Positions 17,963-26,708 of a DNA stretch of 64,000 nucleotides are shown in pieces (the first letter of the stretch is position 1; each line of letters opens with the position of its first letter). Where the stretch lies: assembly GCF_013402875.1 (NCBI RefSeq), contig NZ_CP058579.1, positions 1,922,001 to 1,986,000 on the forward strand. The letters run 5' to 3'. Made by a program: the position numbers and the translations under genes. This DNA comes from Halorarum salinum. Its GTDB lineage: Archaea; Halobacteriota; Halobacteria; Halobacteriales; Haloferacaceae. The notes beneath the pieces are model-generated. The model was given only the letters and a program-made list of their open reading frames with translations, ran no database searches and was not told the origin of the DNA.

Positions 17963-18793
17963 TTAATACGCGCTCATGATACGGCCTTGTTCGATAATAC
18001 GATCGATAACAGCATTATTTAGTCGAAGGTACTCTTCTGTCTCCTCCCGTACTGGAACACCATGAGCCGGAGCAACAACATTCGGTTGTTCTACGTCGAT
18101 AAGCGACTCTATAGCTTGGCGTGTTTTGGTTTCGTCTACGTATTGGAACCAGAAGAGGGCTCGAGAATGAAATTCAACCTGCCGGCTAACAGGGTCATCA
18201 TTGTCGAGTTCGTCAAGGAAATCCAAACAATTCTTTTCCATGTGAACATCTCCCAGCCAGTCGACGGTGAATAATGTCTCAGTCACATGTTCTGCGAGCC
18301 ATGTATGGACCCGATGATCGAGGAAGGTGGGTTCGACGAATTCTATGATCTTTCCACCCAGATCGATCGTTTCACCTGGTGCGACTTTTGTCGCATCTTC
18401 CAGATGGTACATCCCGTGCTTCGAACCAAATTCCGGAGCAATCAGCTCTGCTCCCGGATGCTCTTCAAGGATAGGGAATGTATTCCCGGCATGGGGATTC
18501 TCCGGATGAGAGATAACTAAGTAGTCTAAGTCCTGCCCATCCAGCAAACTGTCCAGCTCATCTAAGATCTGGTTGGTACTGTGGGGAGAGAGGGTATCGA
18601 ATAGAAGCGTTTGATTCCCACAGATTAGAAACGCGTTGTCGCACACGTGGATTTTCTCACCAGAGTTATACCAATCGGGAGGATCATCCGAGTACTTCTC
18701 CCTAAGCGCAGGACTATCATAGCATTCCTGAATCCAGAATATTCCATCAGCTAGTTCTCGCGGCATAGGAAGGGGATGTGTACTAACCAGCAT
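17963..18793 (-). CDS. Metallo-beta-lactamase-fold protein 2
   Basis: 276 residues, related to the downstream neighbour. It has DNAFLICGNQTLLFDTLSPHST, the metal motif SHPENPHAGNTF (HxExPH), FTVDWLGDVHMEKN and the C-terminal APAHGVPV. The HxE pattern is that of ODP-type diiron MBL proteins, again with Pro in place of the canonical Asp. The stop lies one base before the next start, so the two are cotranscribed and may act as a heteromer. Transcription is divergent from the PEBP gene. Confidence 0.7.
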   Translation of the reverse strand: MLVSTHPLPMPRELADGIFWIQECYDSPALREKYSDDPPDWYNSGEKIHVCDNAFLICGNQTLLFDTLSPHSTNQILDELDSLLDGQDLDYLVISHPENPHAGNTFPILEEHPGAELIAPEFGSKHGMYHLEDATKVAPGETIDLGGKIIEFVEPTFLDHRVHTWLAEHVTETLFTVDWLGDVHMEKNCLDFLDELDNDDPVSRQVEFHSRALFWFQYVDETKTRQAIESLIDVEQPNVVAPAHGVPVREETEEYLRLNNAVIDRIIEQGRIMSAY

Positions 18794-18892
18794 AAATATA
18801 CCGGTGGGAACGAATCACACGCACACGGGAGATCGGTTTTGATGGACTTTTGCCCATAGGAACCTTTATTGCACTACCTACGACATCCTCTC

Positions 18893-18904
18893 GCATCCGG
18901 ATGC
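18893..18904. promoter_or_regulatory. Perfect 12-base palindrome between divergent genes
   Basis: GCATCCGGATGC is a perfect palindrome in the gap between the MBL pair (start 18793) and the PEBP gene (start 18959). Part of it, GCGCATCCGG, recurs about 45 bases downstream near 18939-18948. It could be an operator, for example for the IclR regulator encoded nearby. Confidence 0.4.
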
Positions 18905-18958
18905 AAAATTGGACGTAGATGCGCAGTCTATCGTCTTGCGCATCCGGTGGATGGAGAA

Positions 18959-19471
18959 ATGACAACACCAATAGACGGCAAGATCGAGCAGAAGGGAGAA
19001 TTGGCCTTGACCAGTCCGGCATTTGAGGACGGAGAGATGATGCCCGACTCAGTCGGCTATGCAAACGAAAACGAAAACCCACCATTGCACATTTCAGGTG
19101 TCCCTGATGGAGCGGAAGCCCTCGTTCTTGCGATGGATGACCCAGAGGCCGAGCCCGTCGTGGGGCATATCTGGGATCATTGGATGGTATTCGATATCAA
19201 CTCCGAAACAGCCGAGATCCCAGAGGCGTGGACTCCCGATTCAGCAGTTGAAGCGTACAACGACTTTGTGGAAACCGGATGGGGGGGCCCTTCACCCCCG
19301 GAGGGCGACCACGCATATTATTTCAAGTTATTCGCCCTGGACTCCAAGGTCGGGTACCCACCTGCCATTAGGAAAGCCCGGCTCGGCTCTGTAATGGCGA
19401 CGGAGTGTGAAATTCTCGCTCAAACTCAACTCGTTGGTCGATATGACGCTGAGCAGGGTACGATTTTCTGA
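18959..19471 (+). CDS. YbhB/YbcL-family PEBP (Raf kinase inhibitor-like) protein
   Basis: 170 residues from the ATG at 18959 (MTTPIDGKIEQKGELALTSP); an open frame from 18869 crosses the palindromic promoter region. Both PEBP signatures are present: the DDPEAEPVVGHIWDHWMVFDI block and GWGGPSPPEGDHAYYFKLFALD. Family proteins bind anionic ligands such as phosphorylated or phosphatidyl groups; the bacterial and archaeal role is not settled. It is divergent from the MBL pair and upstream of the IclR gene on the same strand. Confidence 0.85.
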   Translation: MTTPIDGKIEQKGELALTSPAFEDGEMMPDSVGYANENENPPLHISGVPDGAEALVLAMDDPEAEPVVGHIWDHWMVFDINSETAEIPEAWTPDSAVEAYNDFVETGWGGPSPPEGDHAYYFKLFALDSKVGYPPAIRKARLGSVMATECEILAQTQLVGRYDAEQGTIF

Positions 19472-19752
19472 TCGCTGAATCCACCCTCCTCATTATTACT
19501 GATCGGAATCGCTAAATCACGGTCATAACGGTGTTTATCCTATCAGTCGGATTGGTTCGAATAGACTTCATCAATGCTGAGTGGAATCTATCTTGCATCG
19601 GCGATAGCGGCTTGAGCGAATGCGTGGAGAGAAATATACTGCAATCGAATTTTTAAATGAAGTGCTGCAAATGACTGTATCGTCCCGAATGGACCATGTG
19701 GCGCGTCCACATATAGCGAACGTTTATTGGGAACGAGTACGAGGAGTGCCTC

Positions 19753-20526
19753 ATGGGGAAGGAAGAAATCAAAGATGGGATGAACGGTTCGCTAATCCGG
19801 TGCAACGCTATTATCTCATACCTTGATGAGGCGGGTGCAACGGGGGTTTCAGAGATTGCTCAAGAACTTGACCGCCCCAAGAGCTCAGTCCATAAATACT
19901 TGAAGACATTAGAATTTCTGGAATTTGTTGAAAATGATGGAGGCGTATACCGCTTAGGATTGCGGTTCCTCGAAATCGGAGGTCGGATACGAAACCGGAA
20001 TCCGATATTCCAGGTGGCTCGACCCTTGGCTGACGAACTTGCAAATGATATCGATGAAGTAATCTTCATTTCTGTTAAAAACGGTAACTATGGCGTGTTT
20101 GTATATCAAACGAATAATCGATATGGCATCGAGAACCTCGCACCCCTTGGGGAACGGTTTTATCTCCACCAAAATGCAGCAGGCAAAGCGATGCTTGCTG
20201 AGTGTTCTAAAAACGAAATCGACCAGTTCATATCGAAGTCGAACCTTCCACCGGCAATGGAAAAAACCACGACCGATCCGAACCAGCTCCGGACGGAACT
20301 CAACCGCATTAGGGACGAAGGATATTCGGTAGGAAAGGGGGAACGATTTGAGGGGATTCGTGCGATCAGTGCAGCGATTCCTGACGGAGAATCAGGCGCT
20401 ATCGGTGCGCTTTCGGTTGTTGTGCCGGATAGTGGGCCAGTTGCAAATAAGCTGGAATCAAAGAGCAGTGAAGCGGTTATGCGCACCGCAAATGAGATTA
20501 GCTTGGCACTCAAATATGACGAATAA
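19753..20526 (+). CDS. IclR-family transcriptional regulator
   Basis: 257 residues. The N-terminal winged helix (GVSEIAQELDRPKSSVHKYLKTLEFLEFV) is followed by an IclR effector-binding domain (LGLRFLEIGGRIRNRNP, FYLHQNAAGKAMLAE, and a C-terminal ISAAIPDGESGAIGALSVVVP). IclR proteins sense small organic or aromatic acids and control catabolic operons. TTTATT at 19723-19728 ends about 25 bases before the ATG, so the start is secure and leaderless. It likely controls the flanking transporter and CoA-transferase genes, which is inferred from position. Confidence 0.88.
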   Translation: MGKEEIKDGMNGSLIRCNAIISYLDEAGATGVSEIAQELDRPKSSVHKYLKTLEFLEFVENDGGVYRLGLRFLEIGGRIRNRNPIFQVARPLADELANDIDEVIFISVKNGNYGVFVYQTNNRYGIENLAPLGERFYLHQNAAGKAMLAECSKNEIDQFISKSNLPPAMEKTTTDPNQLRTELNRIRDEGYSVGKGERFEGIRAISAAIPDGESGAIGALSVVVPDSGPVANKLESKSSEAVMRTANEISLALKYDE

Positions 20527-21179
20527 TCGTTTCTAAATAGTGAACGGATTTGACCGTATGTGCGAAAGCCTAGCACGGCCCCGCTGGAAATCACCAGCAT
20601 TTACAAACGTATGACTGTAAGCCGACTCACTCAGAATTACAACTGCGTGTAAGCAATTCACTCTCGAAGGACACAGATGATGGCGTACATGGACTTCTCA
20701 ACCGGTAAAGCACCTGATCTTCCTCGTAGAGGAGCAATCCATATTCCGTTCGCTATATATGAACAAAGGAAATACTGGCAAGCTCTACCTCCACATTTTC
20801 GGAAGTTATAGTTTCTAACGTCGCGGATTTAGTATACACTATGAGAAATTATGGAGAGAAAATTTCGCACAGTGACGAGGAGCCTGCTACAGGAGATAGG
20901 AATAGAGTGTTCGAGCAGTTAATCGACCCCCGTGCTGGTTGAGCTTTCCTTCCCTAAGAAGTAGAGACGTCGAATTGTTCCTGTACGACGGTCCCCAGCG
21001 CTTGGGATGTTCTGTACGGCATCTACACTCAAGTCCGCCAAAAGATGTGAGTGTCTTCAACAGAACCCCTCCGTCTCAACAACCAAATATAAAAATCGCT
21101 TCTAATATATCCGGAATTTTATACCTTCTTTAAATACCCAATGAGTAACTTTTACTGTGTTGGAATATATCTCCCCATT
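20527..21179. other. Intergenic region with promoter of the CoA-transferase operon
   Basis: About 650 bases between IclR and CaiB genes. TTTAAATA at 21129-21136 is a good TATA box 44 bases before the ATG at 21180. A 33-residue frame at 20841-20942 (MRNYGEKISHSDEEPATG) has a TATA-like GTATAC just upstream but no recognisable product. Nothing else is seen. Confidence 0.45.
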
Positions 21180-22397
21180 ATGCTTGCCCGCGAACGGCAG
21201 GGCCCACTCGATGGGCTCCGAGTGATCGACATGTCGGGGATGATTAGCGGAGGATTTGCTACGACGATGATGGGTGATTTTGGTGCCGATGTCGTAATGA
21301 TCGAACACCCAGAAGTTGGTGATCCCATCCGTGAATGGGCGCAAAAAACAGAGGATGATATTTCACTCTCCTGGAAATCACTCGGTCGAAATAAACGATG
21401 CGTAACTCTCGATCTCAGTTCCGAACGTGGCCGTAAGTTGGCCCTAGAACTAGTGGAAGATGCTGATGTAGCCTTCGAGAATTTTCGGCCAGGCACAATG
21501 GAAAATTGGGGACTGGGTCCTGATGATCTCATGGAAGCAAATCCCGAGATTATTATGGTTCGACTTTCCGGATACGGACAGACAGGCCCTAAATCACAGA
21601 AGCCGGGATTTGGAACGATTGCTGAGGGAATTTCAGGGTGGGCAAACGCAAACGGGTTTCCTGACCGTGATCCACTTCTTCCTCCGATTAGTCTCGCCGA
21701 CCTCACTGCAGCCCAGTTTGCCACGCAGGCAACACTGATGGCAATCTACGAACGAGAACTCAGTCGAGGGGGAAGCAGTAAGGGACAGGTGATCGATGTT
21801 TCCCTGATCGAACCGCTCTGGCGATTATTTTTTGGCGATGTTGAGGCGTACGACGAGTTCGAGCATGTCCAGAACCGTACTGGCAATCGGCATCCAAATA
21901 CAGCACCACGGAATATCTATGAGACAGCTGATGGATACATGACCATGTCTGCATCTAATCAGCGAATTTTCGAGCGGGTAGCGAAAGCAATCGACAAGCC
22001 AGAACTTATTGAAGACTCTCGGTTCACGGATAACTCTGCCCGGGTTGAGAATGTTGAGGCGCTAGATGAGGAAATTGAAGAGTGGACGGAACAACATACC
22101 ACTGCAGAGGCGATCGAAATTCTCGAAGAATTTGATGCCATCGTCGGTCCCGTGAATAATATGGCGGACATCTTCGAAGATGAGCAATATCGAGCCCGAG
22201 ACGCGATCGTGGAGGTTGATGATCCGGATGTTGGCTCCCTCAGAACTTTTGCTACGATACCGAAATTCTCACGAACTCCTGGCGAGGTCGAATTTCTCGG
22301 TCCTCGCCACGGTGAACACAATAATGAGGTCTTTCTCGAAGAACTTGGCCTTGATCGGGAGGAATTCGAGGAACTAAATGCGGAGGGAATTATATGA
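21180..22397 (+). CDS. CaiB/BaiF-family CoA-transferase (family III)
   Basis: 405 residues from the ATG at 21180; the in-frame ATG at 21141 lies only 5 bases after the TATA box and cannot be used from it. Family III CoA-transferase features: PLDGLRVIDMSGMISGGFATTMMGDFGADVVMIEHP, NKRCVTLDLSSERGR, ENFRPGTMENWGLGPDDL, SGYGQTGP and the final DNxDIF-like NNMADIFEDEQYRAR. The DFGAD segment and the catalytic Asp region are intact. It moves CoA between carboxylic acids such as succinate, carnitine or mesaconate; the actual substrate is unknown. It overlaps the next gene by 4 bases (ATGA), so both act in one pathway. Confidence 0.87.
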   Translation: MLARERQGPLDGLRVIDMSGMISGGFATTMMGDFGADVVMIEHPEVGDPIREWAQKTEDDISLSWKSLGRNKRCVTLDLSSERGRKLALELVEDADVAFENFRPGTMENWGLGPDDLMEANPEIIMVRLSGYGQTGPKSQKPGFGTIAEGISGWANANGFPDRDPLLPPISLADLTAAQFATQATLMAIYERELSRGGSSKGQVIDVSLIEPLWRLFFGDVEAYDEFEHVQNRTGNRHPNTAPRNIYETADGYMTMSASNQRIFERVAKAIDKPELIEDSRFTDNSARVENVEALDEEIEEWTEQHTTAEAIEILEEFDAIVGPVNNMADIFEDEQYRARDAIVEVDDPDVGSLRTFATIPKFSRTPGEVEFLGPRHGEHNNEVFLEELGLDREEFEELNAEGII

Positions 22398-23485
22398 AGC
22401 TCAGTGATGTCACCCTCCGCGAAGGCGATCAGATGCCAGGTCGGAACTACACTACTGACCAGAAAATCGATTCTGCCCACCAGTTAGACAAACTCGGAAT
22501 CGATTTTGTGCAGGCTGGCTTTCCGGCAACAGGAGAGAAAGATCAAACAGTTATAACTGAACTCGCAGAAGCGATTCAGGCTGACGTAGTCGCATTGGCA
22601 CGAGCACTGATTGCTGATATTGATGCTGCCCTGGATGCCAACACTGACGTGGTAGACGTATTCATTCCTGTCTCCGATCTTCATCTTGAACACTTGCTTG
22701 GAATGTCACGAGATGACATGATCAAGATGCTAGGTGATGCAGTTGACTATGTGTATGACCACAGTGTGGAGATCCACGTGACGCTGGCTGACGCGTTTAG
22801 AACTGACACCGAGAATTTAATAGAAGTAATCGAAACGGTTCCACAAGCCCAGTATGTTACGCTCGCCGATACCGTTGGTGCACGAACTCCAAAGTCAGTT
22901 GAAAAAATATTGCTCGATTTAAAAGGGAACATCGACCTTTCGCGAATCGGCGTCCACTTCCATGACGACTTAGGTTGTGCAACTGCGAACACTCTTGTGG
23001 CATATAATATAGGTGTAGCAAAAGCTGACATTAGTATCGCAGCGTTGGGGGAACGAGCTGGAAACACTTCGCTTGAAGAGGTCGTTGCCGCTTGTAGTAC
23101 TGATCGGGGAAACACTCTCGGCATAGAGGAGTCGAAGCTGATTCCGGTATGCAAACAGGTACTCAATACTCTCGGCGAAGAAGTAGATGAGCGGAAACCG
23201 ATACTTGGAAACAAAATCGCGGAACACGAATCTGGTATACATACTGCCGCAATGCTTGAGAATCCGGCAACACTCGAACCATACGACCCGCAAAGGTTTG
23301 GTGGAAGCCGTCAACTCCTCTTCGGGGCTTCAACGGGGTCAAGTGCTTCACGGCAGATTCTCGAACGAGCTGGGGTCGACTTTGACGATAATACAGTCAA
23401 GAACTACAAAGAAGTTCTTACTGAACAGGGACCGCTGACATTTGACGAGTCCATTACTCTCGCAAAAGAAATGTTTGGTGACTGA
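22394..23485 (+). CDS. LeuA-like condensing enzyme / HMGL-family carboligase or lyase
   Basis: 363 residues of TIM-barrel HMGL family (isopropylmalate, homocitrate and citramalate synthases, HMG-CoA lyase). Signatures: DVTLREGDQMPG (metal-binding Asp and Arg), HFHDDLGCATAN (metal His pair) and ALGERAGNTSLEEV. The GERAGN loop is typical of the synthases. The regulatory domain of LeuA (usual total about 510) is absent, so the protein ends after the barrel and a helical linker (ADKxHSGIH-like KIAEHESGIHTAAML). With the coupled CoA-transferase it could make or split an acyl-CoA such as a citramalyl or isopropylmalyl compound. Confidence 0.85.
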   Translation: MKLSDVTLREGDQMPGRNYTTDQKIDSAHQLDKLGIDFVQAGFPATGEKDQTVITELAEAIQADVVALARALIADIDAALDANTDVVDVFIPVSDLHLEHLLGMSRDDMIKMLGDAVDYVYDHSVEIHVTLADAFRTDTENLIEVIETVPQAQYVTLADTVGARTPKSVEKILLDLKGNIDLSRIGVHFHDDLGCATANTLVAYNIGVAKADISIAALGERAGNTSLEEVVAACSTDRGNTLGIEESKLIPVCKQVLNTLGEEVDERKPILGNKIAEHESGIHTAAMLENPATLEPYDPQRFGGSRQLLFGASTGSSASRQILERAGVDFDDNTVKNYKEVLTEQGPLTFDESITLAKEMFGD

Positions 23486-23958
23486 GGAAGGTCTAAACAT
23501 TCGAAGTTCTATAATACTCGGGATCTACTGAGTTGTGCGCCAGAAAAGACCCCGAAATTGGTGCCAGTTCTATAACACAGATGTATAACTCTTGGAAATG
23601 TCATATTCCACATTCTGTAGTGACCTTTCAGTATAGCAATCTCTTCCGAATACACCGCAAACGAATCATATATCACGAATAAATTAGAGACGAACTCTCC
23701 AATCTTCAGAATGTACTCACGGTGTGATATAGGACTGACAAAGAATATAACTTGTTGTTTCATCTACAAAATTGTTCAAAAACAGTCGAATTAACTTACA
23801 GTCACTCATTTCCCTACTTTCCTTCGCTCGCCTGTTACTATGCAATCCAATGAGAAGGAAGGACTACGTTCTTGAACTGATACTGAAAGCATTGAATATC
23901 TTCTATGCCAATAACCTTAATCATGGAGAGTACAACCAATACCATGGTTAGATAACCT
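23486..23958. other. AT-rich gap at the end of the catabolic island
   Basis: About 470 bases of visibly AT-rich sequence with no supported gene. A minus-strand frame (23763-23509, MKQQVIFFVSPISHREYIL) has no family. The composition changes back to GC-rich at the next gene, so this may be an island boundary. Confidence 0.4.
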
Positions 23959-24561
23959 ATGGCTTCACTTACGGATTCAGCACGGCCACGAGGCATCCTC
24001 AATGAGCGGGAACGACAGTATTTGCTCGGAGATACAGACATCGAGCCACGAACCCAAACCGAACGCGATATTCGGGCAACTATCCGTGAAAGGTTACGAC
24101 ATGCCATCTTCGATTATGCACTCCTCTTCGATCAACTGGAAAATAGGGACATCGAGCAAGTATTTGACTCACGAGCCGATGATGCTGCGGAACTGCGGAC
24201 AGCGATCGAGGATACCCTTGGGTTCTTCTACCGGGCGACCATTAATTTCCACCCGCCGTTCCAGCATCTGGCCACCGAGGGCATCCAACGTGCCGAACAG
24301 GCCCACTTCGACCGGTACGTGAAGGCGACCATCGACATCGAGGCCACCGCGCCAATCGATCCGGACGTCATTAAAGCGAAGATGACGGGTGAACAGGATG
24401 ACCGTCTCACACCTGAAGAGGCCTCGTGGATCGCGGAGACGGTACTCGCTTCGGATGCCGTCTCCTTCTCTGATCTCGACGAGGCGCATGATCGGCTCCG
24501 GCATCGACAGGCAGGGCTCCACCAAGAGAAGACCTATGACCCGACTGCCGACAACGACTAA
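23959..24561 (+). CDS. Conserved haloarchaeal protein, partner of HerA-like ATPase (200 aa)
   Basis: 200 residues. The N-terminal module RPRGILNERERQYLLGDTDIE followed by QTERDIRATIRERLRHAIFDYALLF resembles a haloarchaeal family of unknown function found next to mobile genes (from memory, not searched). The rest is helical and acidic, with a C-terminal EEASWIAETVLASDAVSF. It lies 20 bases before the ATPase gene on the same strand, so the two form an operon and probably act together. Its molecular role is unknown; a DNA- or ATPase-adaptor is possible. Confidence 0.55.
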   Translation: MASLTDSARPRGILNERERQYLLGDTDIEPRTQTERDIRATIRERLRHAIFDYALLFDQLENRDIEQVFDSRADDAAELRTAIEDTLGFFYRATINFHPPFQHLATEGIQRAEQAHFDRYVKATIDIEATAPIDPDVIKAKMTGEQDDRLTPEEASWIAETVLASDAVSFSDLDEAHDRLRHRQAGLHQEKTYDPTADND

Positions 24562-24581
24562 ACCGGTCAGCGGAAGCAGGG

Positions 24582-26576
24582 ATGGCTGACCGCCCAGCCG
24601 CACCACGGCCACACGAGTTGGACCAATTACAGGCGTTGATGGAGCGGGTCGGTGAGGATGAGGATCGGGTCGACAACCTGCTCACCGTCGCGGCACGGAA
24701 TGCAGAGACGTACGGGAGCCTCATGGACCTGTATCAGCGGAGGGTCGCACAGGTCGTGACCAAAGATGTGTTCTATCCGTACGAACGTGTGGATGGCGAA
24801 CTCACACTTGGGACGGATCCCGACGGACAGCAAATCGCGCTCACCCGGGAGCAACTGAACGAACACCTGCTGCTCGTGGGCATGACGGGGAGTGGGAAGA
24901 CGACGTTCTTCTATAATCTCATGGAGACGGCGATGACTGCTGGACTGCCGGTCATGGTGTTTGATTTCAAAAACGACTACCGCCACCTCGTGGACGATGA
25001 CGAGGACCTCCTGGTGATCAACTGGCGGGATTTCAAATTCAATCCGCTCGCCCCGCCACCTGGCGTCCAACCGGGGAAGTGGGGCGAGATTTTCGCCGAT
25101 ACGTTCGCCCATACCACTGACTTGCTGATCGGCTCGGAGAGTTACTTTCTCGAGCGGCTGGGGCTGCTCTACCAGATTTACGAGCAGGCGGATACCGAGC
25201 GCGCGCCCTCGTTGTTCGAATTGCGCGACCTCGTACAGGCCGACTGGATTACCAAGGCCTCACCGAAGTTCAGGTACAAGGAACGGGTCGCGAGCCGTCT
25301 TTCGATGATAACGGGATTTTCTGGTGAGATCTTGGACTGTAGCCAGGGGTATCCGCTCGAAGACCTACTTGAACGGAACGTCGTGTTCGAACTGAAGGAA
25401 CCCAACCAGTTTGCCACCAACTTCGTGATCGAAACGATGCTGACGTGGATCTTCTACTACCGAGATGCACAGGGACAGCGGCAGGGATTGCGCCACCTCA
25501 TCTTGTTCGACGAGGCCAAACGCGTCTTCGATGTGAATCGCGAACGCCAGCCAGAATCCGGGTTTCCACCGATCGACGATCTCGTAGGGAAAGTCCGGGA
25601 GTTCGGGGAGGGGCTGGTCGTCGCAGACCATGAACCGTCGAAATTGACGGACAGCATCAAAGCCAACACGCACACCAAGCTCTGGTTGACGCTGGGCAGC
25701 GGGACGGATACCCATGAGATGGCCCGGACCTTCGGGATCGAACAGGAGGCGGTTGACTTCACCCGGACGATGCAAAAAGGCGAAGGCCTGCTGAAACTCG
25801 CTGATCGCGATCCCGTCCCGATTTTGCTCCCGGACTATCCGGTGGAGAAGGTGATGACGGAACCTGAGATCCGGAGCCGGATGGCACCCAAACTGGATGC
25901 ATTCGCGACTGCCGACAGAGAGCGCCCGGCACGGTTTGAGGAATTTCTGGACCACGACGAGAAGGACGAGTCGACGGACTCAACCTCCAGTGTCGAAGCG
26001 GCTGGCGAGGCCCTGCTTGCAAGTGTGAACGACCAGCCGTTTCTCGGGATGGCCGAGCGGTACAAAGCACTCGGGGTCGATACGAAGAAGGGAACGAAGG
26101 CCAAGAACGAGCTGGTCTCGTTGGACCTCGTGCGTGAGGTTGAGGTGAACACCTGGAAACGCGGACGGAACCCGAAACTGCTGGAACTCACCAGTGAAGG
26201 TCGCCGTGTGCTTCGCGAACGCGGATACGAGATCCGCTCGAGTGGCAAAGGTGGGATCGAACATCAATGGTGGCAGGAGAAAATCAAAGCCCACTACACC
26301 GAGCAGGGCTATGATGTGACGGTCGAGTACCATCTTGGGAAGAAGAGCATCGACGTCTACGCTGTGGCCGGCGATGAGTCGGTCGCGATCGAACTTGCAC
26401 TCAGCCCGGACCATGAAGTCGAGAACATCAAGAAGTGTCTGGCACAGGGGCCGGACCGCATTCAGGTCGTCTATACGGAGACGGCTGTGAAAGACAGTAT
26501 CCAAGCCGCCTTACGTGAAGAACTGGGCAGTATCCCTTCGACCGTTTCGTTTTCCTCCGTCACTGAATTCACATAG
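24582..26576 (+). CDS. HerA/TraD-like ATPase with winged helix and nuclease-like tail
   Basis: 664 residues. The ATPase part has Walker A VGMTGSGKTTFFYNLM (about residue 99), DFKNDYRHLV, a Walker B LILFDEAKRVFDV (about 306) and GEGLVVADHEPSKLTDSIKANTHTKLWLTLGS, all typical of HerA/FtsK/TraD hexameric DNA motors. A winged-helix-like segment follows (KGTKAKNELVSLDLVREVE). The end (residues about 565-650) has a nuclease-like fold: GYDVTVEYHLGKKSIDVYAVAGDESVAIELALS, with an Asp...Glu pair but Ala-Leu where PD-(D/E)XK needs the Lys, so cleavage is doubtful. It could be a DNA translocase for conjugation or a defence motor. Confidence 0.7.
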   Translation: MADRPAAPRPHELDQLQALMERVGEDEDRVDNLLTVAARNAETYGSLMDLYQRRVAQVVTKDVFYPYERVDGELTLGTDPDGQQIALTREQLNEHLLLVGMTGSGKTTFFYNLMETAMTAGLPVMVFDFKNDYRHLVDDDEDLLVINWRDFKFNPLAPPPGVQPGKWGEIFADTFAHTTDLLIGSESYFLERLGLLYQIYEQADTERAPSLFELRDLVQADWITKASPKFRYKERVASRLSMITGFSGEILDCSQGYPLEDLLERNVVFELKEPNQFATNFVIETMLTWIFYYRDAQGQRQGLRHLILFDEAKRVFDVNRERQPESGFPPIDDLVGKVREFGEGLVVADHEPSKLTDSIKANTHTKLWLTLGSGTDTHEMARTFGIEQEAVDFTRTMQKGEGLLKLADRDPVPILLPDYPVEKVMTEPEIRSRMAPKLDAFATADRERPARFEEFLDHDEKDESTDSTSSVEAAGEALLASVNDQPFLGMAERYKALGVDTKKGTKAKNELVSLDLVREVEVNTWKRGRNPKLLELTSEGRRVLRERGYEIRSSGKGGIEHQWWQEKIKAHYTEQGYDVTVEYHLGKKSIDVYAVAGDESVAIELALSPDHEVENIKKCLAQGPDRIQVVYTETAVKDSIQAALREELGSIPSTVSFSSVTEFT

Positions 26577-26622
26577 CCAAGAACCCGTCTCGACCCCACA
26601 GGAGATTGATTTTCGGCCCAAT

Positions 26623-26708
26623 AAAAGAAAAGGAGAAAAGGAAAAGAAAAGGAAAAGAGGAGGAAGGGAAGGGGAGAGAAGAAGAGGGGATGAGGAGGGA
26701 AGGAAGGA
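26623..26708 (+). repeat. Polypurine tract of 86 bases
   Basis: Right after the HerA-like stop codon, 26623-26690 is 68 uninterrupted purines (AAAAGAAAAGGAGAAAAGG and similar), followed by one T and 17 more purines. It has A/G mirror symmetry and could form triplex (H-DNA) or R-loops. A Lys/Glu/Arg-rich open frame across it is a low-complexity artefact. Confidence 0.85.

Noticed and set aside
12077-23485. Insertion sequences or composite transposon ends around the catabolic island
   Set aside because: No transposase and no matching terminal repeats were seen. Recombinase 2 borders the island but no attachment sites could be identified.
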